Below, in pieces: positions 9,514 through 17,211 of a stretch of DNA of 64,000 bases. The notes under the pieces are model-generated. The model saw only the letters and a program-made list of their open reading frames with translations. It did not search any database and was not told where the DNA came from. How positions within the stretch are numbered: position 1 is the stretch's first letter; each line of letters begins with the position of its first letter. The DNA lies in NCBI RefSeq assembly GCF_005048265.1, contig NZ_SUNH01000015.1:59460-123459 (forward strand). Direction: 5' to 3'. The DNA is from Paracoccus hibiscisoli (GTDB taxonomy: Bacteria; Pseudomonadota; Alphaproteobacteria; Rhodobacterales; Rhodobacteraceae). Position numbers and translations under genes: made by a program.

Positions 9514-10665
9514 ATGCGACGCATTTCCATTTTCGGCGCGACCGGATCGGTCGGGGCCAATGGCGTCGATCTGATCCGCCGCGCCCCGGGCGACTATCAC
9601 GTCGTGGCCCTGACCGGCGGGCGCAACATCGCCCGTCTGGCGCAGATGGCCAGCGACCTGCGCGCCGAGATCGCCGTGACCGCCCATGACGAGCTGCTGG
9701 ACGATCTGCGCGCGGCGCTTGCGGGCAGCGACGTCCAGGCCGCCGCCGGAGAGGCCGCCCTGCTGGAGGCCGCGGCCCGTCCCGCCGACTGGATCCTGTC
9801 GGCCATCGTGGGCGCGGCGGGCCTGGCGCCGGGTCTGACCGCGCTGGCGCAGGGCGGGGTGCTGGCGCTGGCCAACAAGGAATCGCTGGTCTGCGCAGGC
9901 GCGCTGCTGCGCGACACGGGCGCGCGGTCAGGGGCCACGATCCTGCCGGTCGACAGCGAACATTCCGCGATTTTTCAGGCGCTTGGAACGGATACCCTCG
10001 ACAGCGTCAGGGATGTCACCATCACCGCATCGGGCGGCGCCTTTCGCGACTGGCCGCTGGAGCGGCTGGCGGCGGCGACGGTGGCCGAGGCCTCGACCCA
10101 TCCGAACTGGGCGATGGGCCAGCGCATCACCATCGACAGCGCGTCGATGTTCAACAAGGCGATGGAGGTGATCGAGGCCAAGGAGTTCTTTGGCCTGGAC
10201 GCCGCCCGCATCAAGGTTCTGGTCCACCCGGAATCGATCATTCACGCCATGGTCACCCATCACGACGGCGGCACCATCGCGCATCTGGGCGCGCCCGATA
10301 TGCGCCACGCCATCGGCTATGCGCTGCACTGGCCCGAACGCCGTCCGCTGCCGGTCGCGGCGCTGGATCTGGCGGCGCTTGGCAGCCTGACCTTTCGCGC
10401 CCCCGACGAGACCCGCTGGCCCGCCCTGCGCCTGGCGCGCGAGGTGATGGCCGCGGGCGGGGCAGCGGGCGCGGTCTTCAACGCGGCCAAGGAACAGGCG
10501 CTGGACGATTTCATCGCCGGCCGCATCCGCTTTACCGAGATGGCCCCGCGCGTCGAGGCCACGCTGGAGGCGCTCTCCGCCGAGCCGGGCTTTGCCCAGG
10601 ACCCCCAAGACCTGCCCGCCGTCCTGCACTGGGATGGCCTGGCCCGAAGAAAGGCCGCCCGATGA
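9514..10665 (+). CDS. dxr: 1-deoxy-D-xylulose 5-phosphate reductoisomerase
   Basis: Second step of the MEP isoprenoid pathway: DXP to 2-C-methyl-D-erythritol 4-phosphate with NADPH. The 383-residue protein has the NADPH motif GATGSVGANGVDLI at the N-terminus, PVDSEHSAIFQ near 148, ASGGAFRDWP near 170 and MGQRITIDSASMFNKAMEVI near 200, which hold the metal-binding acidic residues and substrate contacts. It starts three bases after cdsA and its stop overlaps the rseP ATG. Its presence shows that the organism makes IPP by the MEP route. Confidence 0.97.
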   Translation: MRRISIFGATGSVGANGVDLIRRAPGDYHVVALTGGRNIARLAQMASDLRAEIAVTAHDELLDDLRAALAGSDVQAAAGEAALLEAAARPADWILSAIVGAAGLAPGLTALAQGGVLALANKESLVCAGALLRDTGARSGATILPVDSEHSAIFQALGTDTLDSVRDVTITASGGAFRDWPLERLAAATVAEASTHPNWAMGQRITIDSASMFNKAMEVIEAKEFFGLDAARIKVLVHPESIIHAMVTHHDGGTIAHLGAPDMRHAIGYALHWPERRPLPVAALDLAALGSLTFRAPDETRWPALRLAREVMAAGGAAGAVFNAAKEQALDDFIAGRIRFTEMAPRVEATLEALSAEPGFAQDPQDLPAVLHWDGLARRKAAR

Positions 10666-11993
10666 TGGATCTGATTGCCCAGACCGCAGGCACGCTGTGG
10701 ACGCTGCTGGCCTTTGTCACCGCGCTGGCGGTGATCGTGACCGTGCATGAATACGGCCATTACATCGTGGGCCGCTGGTCGGGCATCCGGGCCGAGGTGT
10801 TCAGCGTCGGTTTTGGCCCGCGCCTGTTCGCGCGCCGCGACCGGCGCGGCACGGTCTGGCAGGTGGCGGCGGTGCCGCTTGGCGGATACGTCCGCTTTAT
10901 GGGCGACGACAACGTGGCCAGCGCCGGGCCGGGCCGCGCCGTCGATCCGGCGCTGCGGCGCCAGACGCTGCAGGGCGCGCCGCTTTGGGCGCGGTTCGCC
11001 ACGTTGCTGGCCGGGCCGGTGTTCAATTTCGTGCTGTCGATCCTGGTCTTTGCGGGCTTTGCCGTGGTCCAGGGCCTGCCGGTCGATGAGGTCCGCGTGG
11101 GCGCCATCAGCGAGGCCCCGCCCGCTATCACCAACGAATTGCAGCCCGGCGACCGCATCGTGGCGCTTGGCGGGCAGCCCGTCGCCACCTGGCGCGACAT
11201 CGGCGCCCTGACCCCCGATCTGCCGGTCGCAGCCCAGCAGGACTGGCGCGTCGAACGCGACGGCCGGACCCTGACCGTGACCGGACCCGACCCGATGCCC
11301 GCGCGCATCGGCGGCGTGGCGCCGCGCAGCGCGGCGGCGGCGGCGGGCATGCGCGCGGGCGACGTGGTGCTGGCCATCGACGGAGAGCCCGTCACCCGCT
11401 TTACCCAGATGCGCGAGGCGGTCGAGGCCGCCCAGGGCGCGCCCCTGGCGCTGAGCCTGTGGCGCCCCGGCGTGGGTGACGTCGCCGTCACCCTCACGCC
11501 CAAGCTGTCCGACCTGCCCGCCCAGGGCGGCGGGTTCGAGCAGCGCTGGCTGATCGGCGTGACGGGGGGCGAAAGCTTCTTCACCCCCCAGACCCGCAGC
11601 GCCGGGCCGCTGGAGGCGCTGTCCCTGGGCGCGGGCCAGACCTGGGGCATCATCACCTCGTCCCTGACGGGGATGTGGGCGATGATCTCGGGGCAGATCG
11701 GCACCTGCAACCTGGGCGGCGCGATCAGCATCGCCGAAAGCACGGGGCAGGCGGCCAGCGCGGGGGGCGCCAACTTCCTGTGGTGGATCGCGGTCCTGTC
11801 GGCGGCCATCGGGTTCCTGAACCTGCTGCCCATCCCGGTGCTGGATGGCGGACATCTGATGTTTTACACCTACGAGGCCCTGCGCGGGCGTCCGCCGTCG
11901 GACAAGGCGCTGAACCTTCTGACCGCGATCGGCATGGCCGCCGTGCTGTCCCTGATGATTTTCGGCCTGACCAACGATCTTTTCTGCCCCTGA
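10662..11993 (+). CDS. rseP: RIP metalloprotease RseP (site-2 protease family)
   Basis: Intramembrane zinc protease that in other bacteria cleaves anti-sigma factors and signal peptides. The 443-residue product has the zinc site VTVHEYGHYIVGRW near residues 26-39, a PDZ region around 120-290 (with a second PDZ-like copy ending in AAAAAGMRAGDVVLAIDG), and the second metal ligand motif NLLPIPVLDGGHLMF near 390-405. The ATG overlaps the dxr stop. Placement between dxr and bamA is typical of Proteobacteria. Confidence 0.96.
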   Translation: MMDLIAQTAGTLWTLLAFVTALAVIVTVHEYGHYIVGRWSGIRAEVFSVGFGPRLFARRDRRGTVWQVAAVPLGGYVRFMGDDNVASAGPGRAVDPALRRQTLQGAPLWARFATLLAGPVFNFVLSILVFAGFAVVQGLPVDEVRVGAISEAPPAITNELQPGDRIVALGGQPVATWRDIGALTPDLPVAAQQDWRVERDGRTLTVTGPDPMPARIGGVAPRSAAAAAGMRAGDVVLAIDGEPVTRFTQMREAVEAAQGAPLALSLWRPGVGDVAVTLTPKLSDLPAQGGGFEQRWLIGVTGGESFFTPQTRSAGPLEALSLGAGQTWGIITSSLTGMWAMISGQIGTCNLGGAISIAESTGQAASAGGANFLWWIAVLSAAIGFLNLLPIPVLDGGHLMFYTYEALRGRPPSDKALNLLTAIGMAAVLSLMIFGLTNDLFCP

Positions 11994-12006
11994 CGTGCAT
12001 GCGCTT

Positions 12007-12035
12007 TTGACAGCCCGGCCCTGTTGGGGCTACAG
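12007..12035 (+). promoter_or_regulatory. candidate sigma70 promoter for bamA
   Basis: TTGACA at 12007-12012 and CTACAG at 12030-12035, 17 bases apart, lie in the gap between rseP and bamA and about 60 bases before the bamA ATG. The perfect -35 box suggests that bamA has its own start of transcription in addition to read-through. Confidence 0.5.
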
Positions 12036-12095
12036 ACCATAGGCAAAACGACAGCCCGAACCGGGCGCGTGCAGGCGGACACAAGAGGGGCCATC

Positions 12096-14396
12096 ATGGA
12101 ACGGAAACTGGGCAAGGGCGCATTGGCGCTGGTGACGTCGCTGGCAATCGCCGTGCCCGCAGGGGTGATCCCGCAGCCTGCCGCCGCCGTGGTCTTCAGC
12201 AGCATCCAGGTTCAGGGCAACCAGCAGATCGAGACGGGGGCCGTGCTGTCCACGCTGGCCCTGCCTCAGGGTCAGGATGTCAGCCCCGGCCAGATCAACG
12301 ACGCGCTGCAGCGCCTGCAGAATTCCGGCCTGTTCGAGACGGTCGAGTTGGTCCCGCAGGGCGGCACCCTGATCGTGCGGGTCGCCGAATACCCGATCGT
12401 CAACCAGATCACGTTCGAGGGCAACCGCCGCCTGAACGACGCCCGCCTGGCCGAGATTGTGCGCAGCCAGTCGCGCCGCGTCTATCAGCCCGCCCAGGCC
12501 ATCCAGGACGCGCAGGCGATCGCCCAGACCTATGCCGCCGAAGGCCGCCTGGCCGCTCGCGTCGATCCGCGCATCATCCGCCGCAGCGGCAACCGCGTCG
12601 ATCTGGTCTTCGAGATCCGCGAAGGCAACGTCACCGAGATCGAGCGCATCAGCTTTGTCGGCAACCGCGCGTTTTCGGACCGGCGTCTGCGCAACGTGCT
12701 GGAGACCAAGCAGGCGGGCCTCTTGCGCACCTTCATCCGCCGCGACACCTTCGCCCCCGAGCGCATTCCGCTGGATGAGCAGCTGCTGACCGATTTCTAT
12801 CGCTCTCAGGGCTATGCCGATTTCCGGGTGCAGGGCGTGGCCCCCGAGATCGCGCGCGAACGCGACGCGTTCTTCATCACCTTCAACATCCAGGAGGGGC
12901 CGCGTTACCGGTTCGGGCGGGTCGATACCGTCTCCGAGATCCCCGGACTGGACGCCAGCGCCTTTGCCGAACAGAGCCGCGTGCGGCGCGGATCGGTCTA
13001 TAACCCTTCGGTCATCGACACGTCGATCCGGCGGATGGAGACCATCGCGATCCAGCAGGGCCTGAACTTCGTCAATATCGAACCGCGCGTCACCCGCAAT
13101 CCGCAGACCCAGACCCTGGACCTGACATTCGCCCTGACCCGTGGAGAACGCATCTTTGTCGAGCGCATCGACATCGAGGGCAACACCACGACGCTGGACC
13201 AGGTGATCCGCCGCCAGTTCACCACCGTCGAGGGCGACCCCTTCAACCCGCGCGAGATCCGCAACTCCGCGGAACGCGTGCGCGCCCTGGGCTATTTCGC
13301 GGATGCGCAGGTCCAGACCCGCGAGGGCAGCAGCCCCGATCAGGTGATCGTCGGCGTCAATGTCGAGGAGCAGCCCACCGGGTCGCTGTCCCTGGGCGCC
13401 AGCTATGGCGTGAATTCGGGCGTTGGCTTCAACCTGGGCCTGACCGAGCAGAACTTTCTGGGGCGCGGCCAGACGGTCGGGTTGCAGCTGTCCACCGCAT
13501 CGGACGACCGCGCGGCGGCGATCAACTTCGTCGAGCCGTTCTTCCTGGGCCGCGACCTGCGATTCGGGTTCTCGGCGAACTATGTCGAGACCGAGGGCCT
13601 GAACTCAGACTTTGACACCCGCCAGATCCGCATCCAGCCGTCGCTGGAATTCCCCATCTCGGACAATGGGCGGCTGGAGCTGCGCTATCGCCTGTCCGAG
13701 GACAAGCTGAGCAACGTTACCGAGGACAGCTCTCAGATCCTGATCGACGAGGAGGGGACGCGCCTGACCTCGTCGCTCGGGTACACCTACAACTGGGATT
13801 CGCGCCGCACCGGGCTGGACCCGCTGACCGCCTATCGGTTTCGCTTTTCCCAGGATTTCGCGGGTGCGGGGGGCGATACCAAGACCATCACCACCACCGC
13901 CCTGGCCGGCGTCGAAAGCACCGCCTGGCGCGACAGCGTGACCCTGCGGGCCGAGGTCGAGGCGGGCGCGATCTATTCCTATGGCGACTATTCGACCTGG
14001 ATCCTGGACCGCTTCCGCACCGGCAACCGCATCCGCGGGTTCGAGCCGAACGGCCTGGGCCCCCGCGATCTGGCGGCTGACAATGAGGACGGCCTGGGCG
14101 GCAACTACTATTGGGCGGCCCGCGCCGAGGCGCAGTTCCCCATCGGCCTGCCCGAGGAATACGGCATCCAGGGCGGGTTGTTCGCCGATGTCGGATCGCT
14201 GTGGGGTCTGGACCAGACCGTCGGCACGGGCGGCGTTGCGGTCGATGACGACATGTATGTCCGCGCCGCCGTGGGCGCGTCGATCTTCTGGACCACGCCG
14301 ATCGGGCCGCTGCGGTTCAACTTTTCGCAGGCGCTGCGCAAGGAAGACTATGACCGAGAGCAGAATTTCGACCTGACGATCCAGACGAACTTCTGA
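12096..14396 (+). CDS. bamA: outer membrane protein assembly factor BamA
   Basis: Omp85-family outer-membrane barrel that folds and inserts other beta-barrel proteins. The 766-residue protein starts with a signal peptide ending around ...PAAAVVFSS, followed by five POTRA domains (about residues 30-420, e.g. ITFEGNRRLND and ISFVGNRAFSDRRLR) and a 16-strand barrel ending in aromatic ...DLTIQTNF, the C-terminal Phe recognised by the BAM machine. The barrel contains RIRGFEPNGLGPRD, the conserved lid-loop RGF motif. ATG 12096 is preferred over an upstream in-frame ATG because AAGAGGGG precedes it and the signal peptide then starts correctly. Confidence 0.96.
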   Translation: MERKLGKGALALVTSLAIAVPAGVIPQPAAAVVFSSIQVQGNQQIETGAVLSTLALPQGQDVSPGQINDALQRLQNSGLFETVELVPQGGTLIVRVAEYPIVNQITFEGNRRLNDARLAEIVRSQSRRVYQPAQAIQDAQAIAQTYAAEGRLAARVDPRIIRRSGNRVDLVFEIREGNVTEIERISFVGNRAFSDRRLRNVLETKQAGLLRTFIRRDTFAPERIPLDEQLLTDFYRSQGYADFRVQGVAPEIARERDAFFITFNIQEGPRYRFGRVDTVSEIPGLDASAFAEQSRVRRGSVYNPSVIDTSIRRMETIAIQQGLNFVNIEPRVTRNPQTQTLDLTFALTRGERIFVERIDIEGNTTTLDQVIRRQFTTVEGDPFNPREIRNSAERVRALGYFADAQVQTREGSSPDQVIVGVNVEEQPTGSLSLGASYGVNSGVGFNLGLTEQNFLGRGQTVGLQLSTASDDRAAAINFVEPFFLGRDLRFGFSANYVETEGLNSDFDTRQIRIQPSLEFPISDNGRLELRYRLSEDKLSNVTEDSSQILIDEEGTRLTSSLGYTYNWDSRRTGLDPLTAYRFRFSQDFAGAGGDTKTITTTALAGVESTAWRDSVTLRAEVEAGAIYSYGDYSTWILDRFRTGNRIRGFEPNGLGPRDLAADNEDGLGGNYYWAARAEAQFPIGLPEEYGIQGGLFADVGSLWGLDQTVGTGGVAVDDDMYVRAAVGASIFWTTPIGPLRFNFSQALRKEDYDREQNFDLTIQTNF

Positions 14397-15058
14397 TGCG
14401 GGTCTGGGGGCTGATGGCGGGGCTGGCGTTTCTGGCGCTGCCCGCGCTGGCGCAGGAGCCGCTGGCCGACGAGGCGGTCCCACAGGTCCCGCCCATCGCC
14501 GCGCCCCCGGTCCTGCCCAATGCCACGCTGCCCGGCCCCGGAGAGATGGCCGACAGCGCGCCCATCCTGACGCTGGATCAGGACGTTCTGTACCTGACCT
14601 CGGCCTGGGGCCTTCGCGCGCAGGACCGGCTGGAGGCCGAAGGCGCGCTGATCGCCGAGGAAAACGACCGCCTGACCCAGCTTCTGTCCGCCGAGGAAGC
14701 CCAGCTGACCGAACAGCGCGCCACGCTGCCTGCCGACCGCTTTCGTCAGCTGGCCGAGAGCTTTGATCTGCGCGCCACCCGCATCCGCCGCGAACGCGCC
14801 GAGGCGGTGCAGAACCTGAATGCCTGGGCCGAGGCCGACCGCGCCGCGTTCTTTCGCGCGGCCCTGCCGGTGATGGGCCAGATCATGCAGGACCGGGGCG
14901 CCGTCGCGGTGCTGGACCGGCGCACGATCTTTGTGTCGCTGGACGCCATCGACGTGACCGAACAACTGGTCGCCGCCCTGAACGACCGCATCGGCGATGG
15001 AGAGGGCGTGATCCCGCTGCCCGCCCCGCCCGTGTCGGAACCCGAACCGGCACGCTGA
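14396..15058 (+). CDS. OmpH/Skp family periplasmic chaperone
   Basis: Predicted periplasmic holdase that delivers outer-membrane proteins to BamA. The 220-residue protein has a short signal peptide (MRVWGLMAGLAFLALPALAQ) and then a helical body with long charged coiled coils between about residues 70 and 160, as in Skp. A Pro-rich tail ends the protein. The ATG overlaps the bamA TGA (14394-14396). Sequence identity to E. coli Skp is not apparent; the call rests on the bamA neighbourhood, the signal peptide and the helical pattern. Confidence 0.82.
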   Translation: MRVWGLMAGLAFLALPALAQEPLADEAVPQVPPIAAPPVLPNATLPGPGEMADSAPILTLDQDVLYLTSAWGLRAQDRLEAEGALIAEENDRLTQLLSAEEAQLTEQRATLPADRFRQLAESFDLRATRIRRERAEAVQNLNAWAEADRAAFFRAALPVMGQIMQDRGAVAVLDRRTIFVSLDAIDVTEQLVAALNDRIGDGEGVIPLPAPPVSEPEPAR

Positions 15059-15062
15059 GCGG

Positions 15063-15998
15063 TCAGGGCAGGCGCGCGATCCGCTCCAGCAGCAGGGCGA
15101 ACAGCGCGTCGCGGTCGACGTCCTTCAGAAACAGCGCGTTGGGCGCGCGCCCGCTGACACGCCACCAGTCGGCCACGGTCATGCCGGTGGTCCAGCGGCC
15201 CTTGGTCTCGATCTCGACGTTGATGTCGCGGCCCTGGAACAGGTCGGGCTGCAGCAGCCAGGCGATGGTGCAGGGGTCGTGCAGCGGCGCGCCCAGGCTG
15301 CCGTATTTCGCCGTGTCGAAGCGTTCGAAGAAATCGGTCCAGCCCGCCACGGCAGGGCCGCAGCGGCCGGGCAGGGCGCGCATCGCCTCGACCCAGGCAC
15401 GGTCGGTCAGCGCCTTGTGCGTCACATCCAGCGGCATCACCACCAGCGGCACGCCCGCGGCAAAGACCTCGGCCGCGGCCTCGGGATCGACATAGATGTT
15501 GAATTCCGCCGCCGGGGTGATGTTGCCCACCTCGAAATAGGCGCCGCCCATCAGCACGATCTGTTGCACGCGCCCGATGATGTCGGGGGCGCGGCGGAAG
15601 GCTTCGGCGATGTTGGTCAGCGGGCCGATGGGGACCAGCGTGACCGTGCCAGCGGCCTCGGCGCGCAGGGTGTCGATGATGAAATCGACGCCGTGGACCG
15701 GCTGCAGCGGCAGGGAGGGCTCGGGCAGGGCGATGCCGTCCAGCCCGGTCTTGCCATGCACATGTTCCGCCGTGACCAGATCGCGCGACAGCGGGCGGTC
15801 GCAGCCGGCAAAGACTGGCACGTCGCATCCCGACAGCTCGACCACCTTGCGGGCGTTCACCTGCGTCAGGGCCAGCGGCACGTTGCCCGCGACGGCCACG
15901 ATGCCCAGCACCTCCAGCTCGGGAGAGGCCAGCGCCAGCAGAATCGCCACGGCATCATCCTGGCCGGGGTCGGTGTCGATGATGATCTTTTGCGGCAT
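15063..15998 (-). CDS. nucleoside hydrolase (inosine-uridine preferring type)
   Basis: Hydrolyses the N-glycosidic bond of ribonucleosides to base and ribose. The 311-residue protein has the family fingerprint IIIDTDPGQDDAVAILLA at residues 5-22 (Ca2+-binding Asp cluster) and the second active-site stretch FEVGNITPAAEFNIYVDPEA near 157-176. DVDRDALFALLLERI near the C-terminus fits the fold. Base preference cannot be read from the sequence. It is convergent with the Skp-like gene (four-base gap) and follows a terminator for the gene upstream. Confidence 0.94.
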   Translation of the reverse strand: MPQKIIIDTDPGQDDAVAILLALASPELEVLGIVAVAGNVPLALTQVNARKVVELSGCDVPVFAGCDRPLSRDLVTAEHVHGKTGLDGIALPEPSLPLQPVHGVDFIIDTLRAEAAGTVTLVPIGPLTNIAEAFRRAPDIIGRVQQIVLMGGAYFEVGNITPAAEFNIYVDPEAAAEVFAAGVPLVVMPLDVTHKALTDRAWVEAMRALPGRCGPAVAGWTDFFERFDTAKYGSLGAPLHDPCTIAWLLQPDLFQGRDINVEIETKGRWTTGMTVADWWRVSGRAPNALFLKDVDRDALFALLLERIARLP

Positions 15999-16051
15999 TC
16001 CGGCTGTCCCCTCTGGTGGCCTCCAAGCGCGGATTTGTGCGCCAGCATGAA

Positions 16052-16084
16052 AAAAGGCGCAAGCCCCGCCTGCGCCTTTTCGGT
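16052..16084 (-). terminator. rho-independent terminator after the iron-binding protein gene
   Basis: Ten-base arms (16052-16061 and 16071-16080) with a nine-base loop. Read on the minus strand the hairpin ends in a run of T. It closes the gene at 16103-17104; the A/T-rich flanks make it usable in either direction. Confidence 0.85.
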
Positions 16085-16102
16085 TTTGTCCGGGTGACCG
16101 GA

Positions 16103-17104
16103 TCAGCCGTCGAAGTTGACCCGCTCGATCAGGTCCAGCGCCTGCGGGCGCAGGTCCGAGATCTCGGTCAGGGACAGATCGTCCGGGGTGAAATCGCCCC
16201 AGCTGGCGACCAGCTCCGAGCGGTCGACGCCGTCCTTGACCGGGAATTCGTTGTTGGTCTCGGCATAGATGCGCTGTGCCTCGTCACCGACCAGGAACTC
16301 CATCAGCTGCAGGGCCGCGTCACGGTTGGGCGCCGAGGCGGTCATCGCCATGCCCGACACGTTCACATGCGTGCCGCCATCCTCGAAGGTGGGGAACATG
16401 ATGCGGACCGATTCGGCCCATTCCTGCTGCTCGGCATCCTTCAGCATCGCACCCATGTAATAGGTGTTGCCCAGGCTGATGTCGCATTCGCCGGCCCAGA
16501 TCGACTTGACCTGATCACGGTCGCCGCCCTCGGGACGCTTGGCCAGGTTCGACTTGACGCCCTCCAGCCAGGCGACGGTCTCTTCCTCGCCGTGATGGGC
16601 CAGGAAGGCGGCGGTCAGCGCGACGTTGTAATCGTTGGTAAAGCTGCGGGTGCAGATGCGGCCCTGCCATTTCGGATCGGCCAGATCCTCATAGGTGGTG
16701 ACCTCGCCATCGGCGACGCGGTCGTTATGGGCATAGACGATGCGGGCGCGGGTGGTCAGGGCGAACCACTGGTTCTCGTCGTCGCGCAGCGCGTCGGGGA
16801 TGGCGTCGGTCAGGGTCTCGTCCTCGACGGCCTGCAGCACGCCCGCGTCCTTGACCTCACCCAGACGGGCGACGTCCACGGTCAGCACCAGATCGGCGGG
16901 CGAGCGCGCGCCCTCGGCCTGCAGACGCTCGACCATGCCCTTGTCGACAAAGGCCACGTTCACGGCAATCCCCGTTTCGGCGGTGAACGCGTCGATCAGC
17001 GGCTGGATCAGCTCGGGCTGGCGGTGCGAATAGACGTTCACCTCCTGGGCCAGGGCGGGCATCGCGGTGGCACCCAGCAGCGAGGCGAGGATCAGGGGAC
17101 GCAT
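16103..17104 (-). CDS. Fe(3+) ABC transporter, periplasmic substrate-binding protein (FbpA/FutA type)
   Basis: Periplasmic ferric-iron receptor of the transferrin-like class II binding proteins. The 333-residue precursor has a clear signal peptide (MRPLILASLLGATAMPALAQ) and then VNVYSHRQPELIQPLIDAF, TTRARIVYAHND and GNTYYMGAM, the last holding the paired Tyr that bind iron in this family. ATG 17104 is chosen because of an AAAGGAG ribosome site and the signal peptide; a longer frame exists. No permease or ATPase gene is adjacent, which is unusual. A terminator follows. Confidence 0.9.
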   Translation of the reverse strand: MRPLILASLLGATAMPALAQEVNVYSHRQPELIQPLIDAFTAETGIAVNVAFVDKGMVERLQAEGARSPADLVLTVDVARLGEVKDAGVLQAVEDETLTDAIPDALRDDENQWFALTTRARIVYAHNDRVADGEVTTYEDLADPKWQGRICTRSFTNDYNVALTAAFLAHHGEEETVAWLEGVKSNLAKRPEGGDRDQVKSIWAGECDISLGNTYYMGAMLKDAEQQEWAESVRIMFPTFEDGGTHVNVSGMAMTASAPNRDAALQLMEFLVGDEAQRIYAETNNEFPVKDGVDRSELVASWGDFTPDDLSLTEISDLRPQALDLIERVNFDG

Positions 17105-17133
17105 GTTGACTCCTTTGGTCGGATTACAGAGGC

Positions 17134-17162
17134 GTTCTGCCAAGCCTGACCGAACCTGTCAA
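17134..17162 (-). promoter_or_regulatory. candidate promoter of the iron-binding protein gene
   Basis: On the minus strand, TTGACA (complement of 17157-17162) is 17 bases from CAGAAC (complement of 17134-17139), about 30 bases before the ATG at 17104. I see no convincing Fur or Irr box around it. Confidence 0.45.
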
Positions 17163-17175
17163 GCATTGCCGTGCA

Positions 17176-17203
17176 TTGACGCAGGCGCCGCCGCAGGCTA
17201 GGG
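17176..17203 (+). promoter_or_regulatory. candidate promoter of the ABC-F gene, start codon very close
   Basis: TTGACG at 17176-17181 and CTAGGG at 17198-17203 are 16 bases apart. The expected transcription start, near 17209-17211, is only one to three bases before the ATG at 17212, and no ribosome site is visible, so the message may be leaderless. Confidence 0.35.
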
Positions 17204-17211
17204 GCGCGGTC

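Noticed and set aside
10662..15058. lpxD/fabZ/lpxA genes after bamA and skp
   Set aside because: In many Proteobacteria they follow, but here the block ends at a convergent nucleoside hydrolase gene directly after the Skp-like gene.
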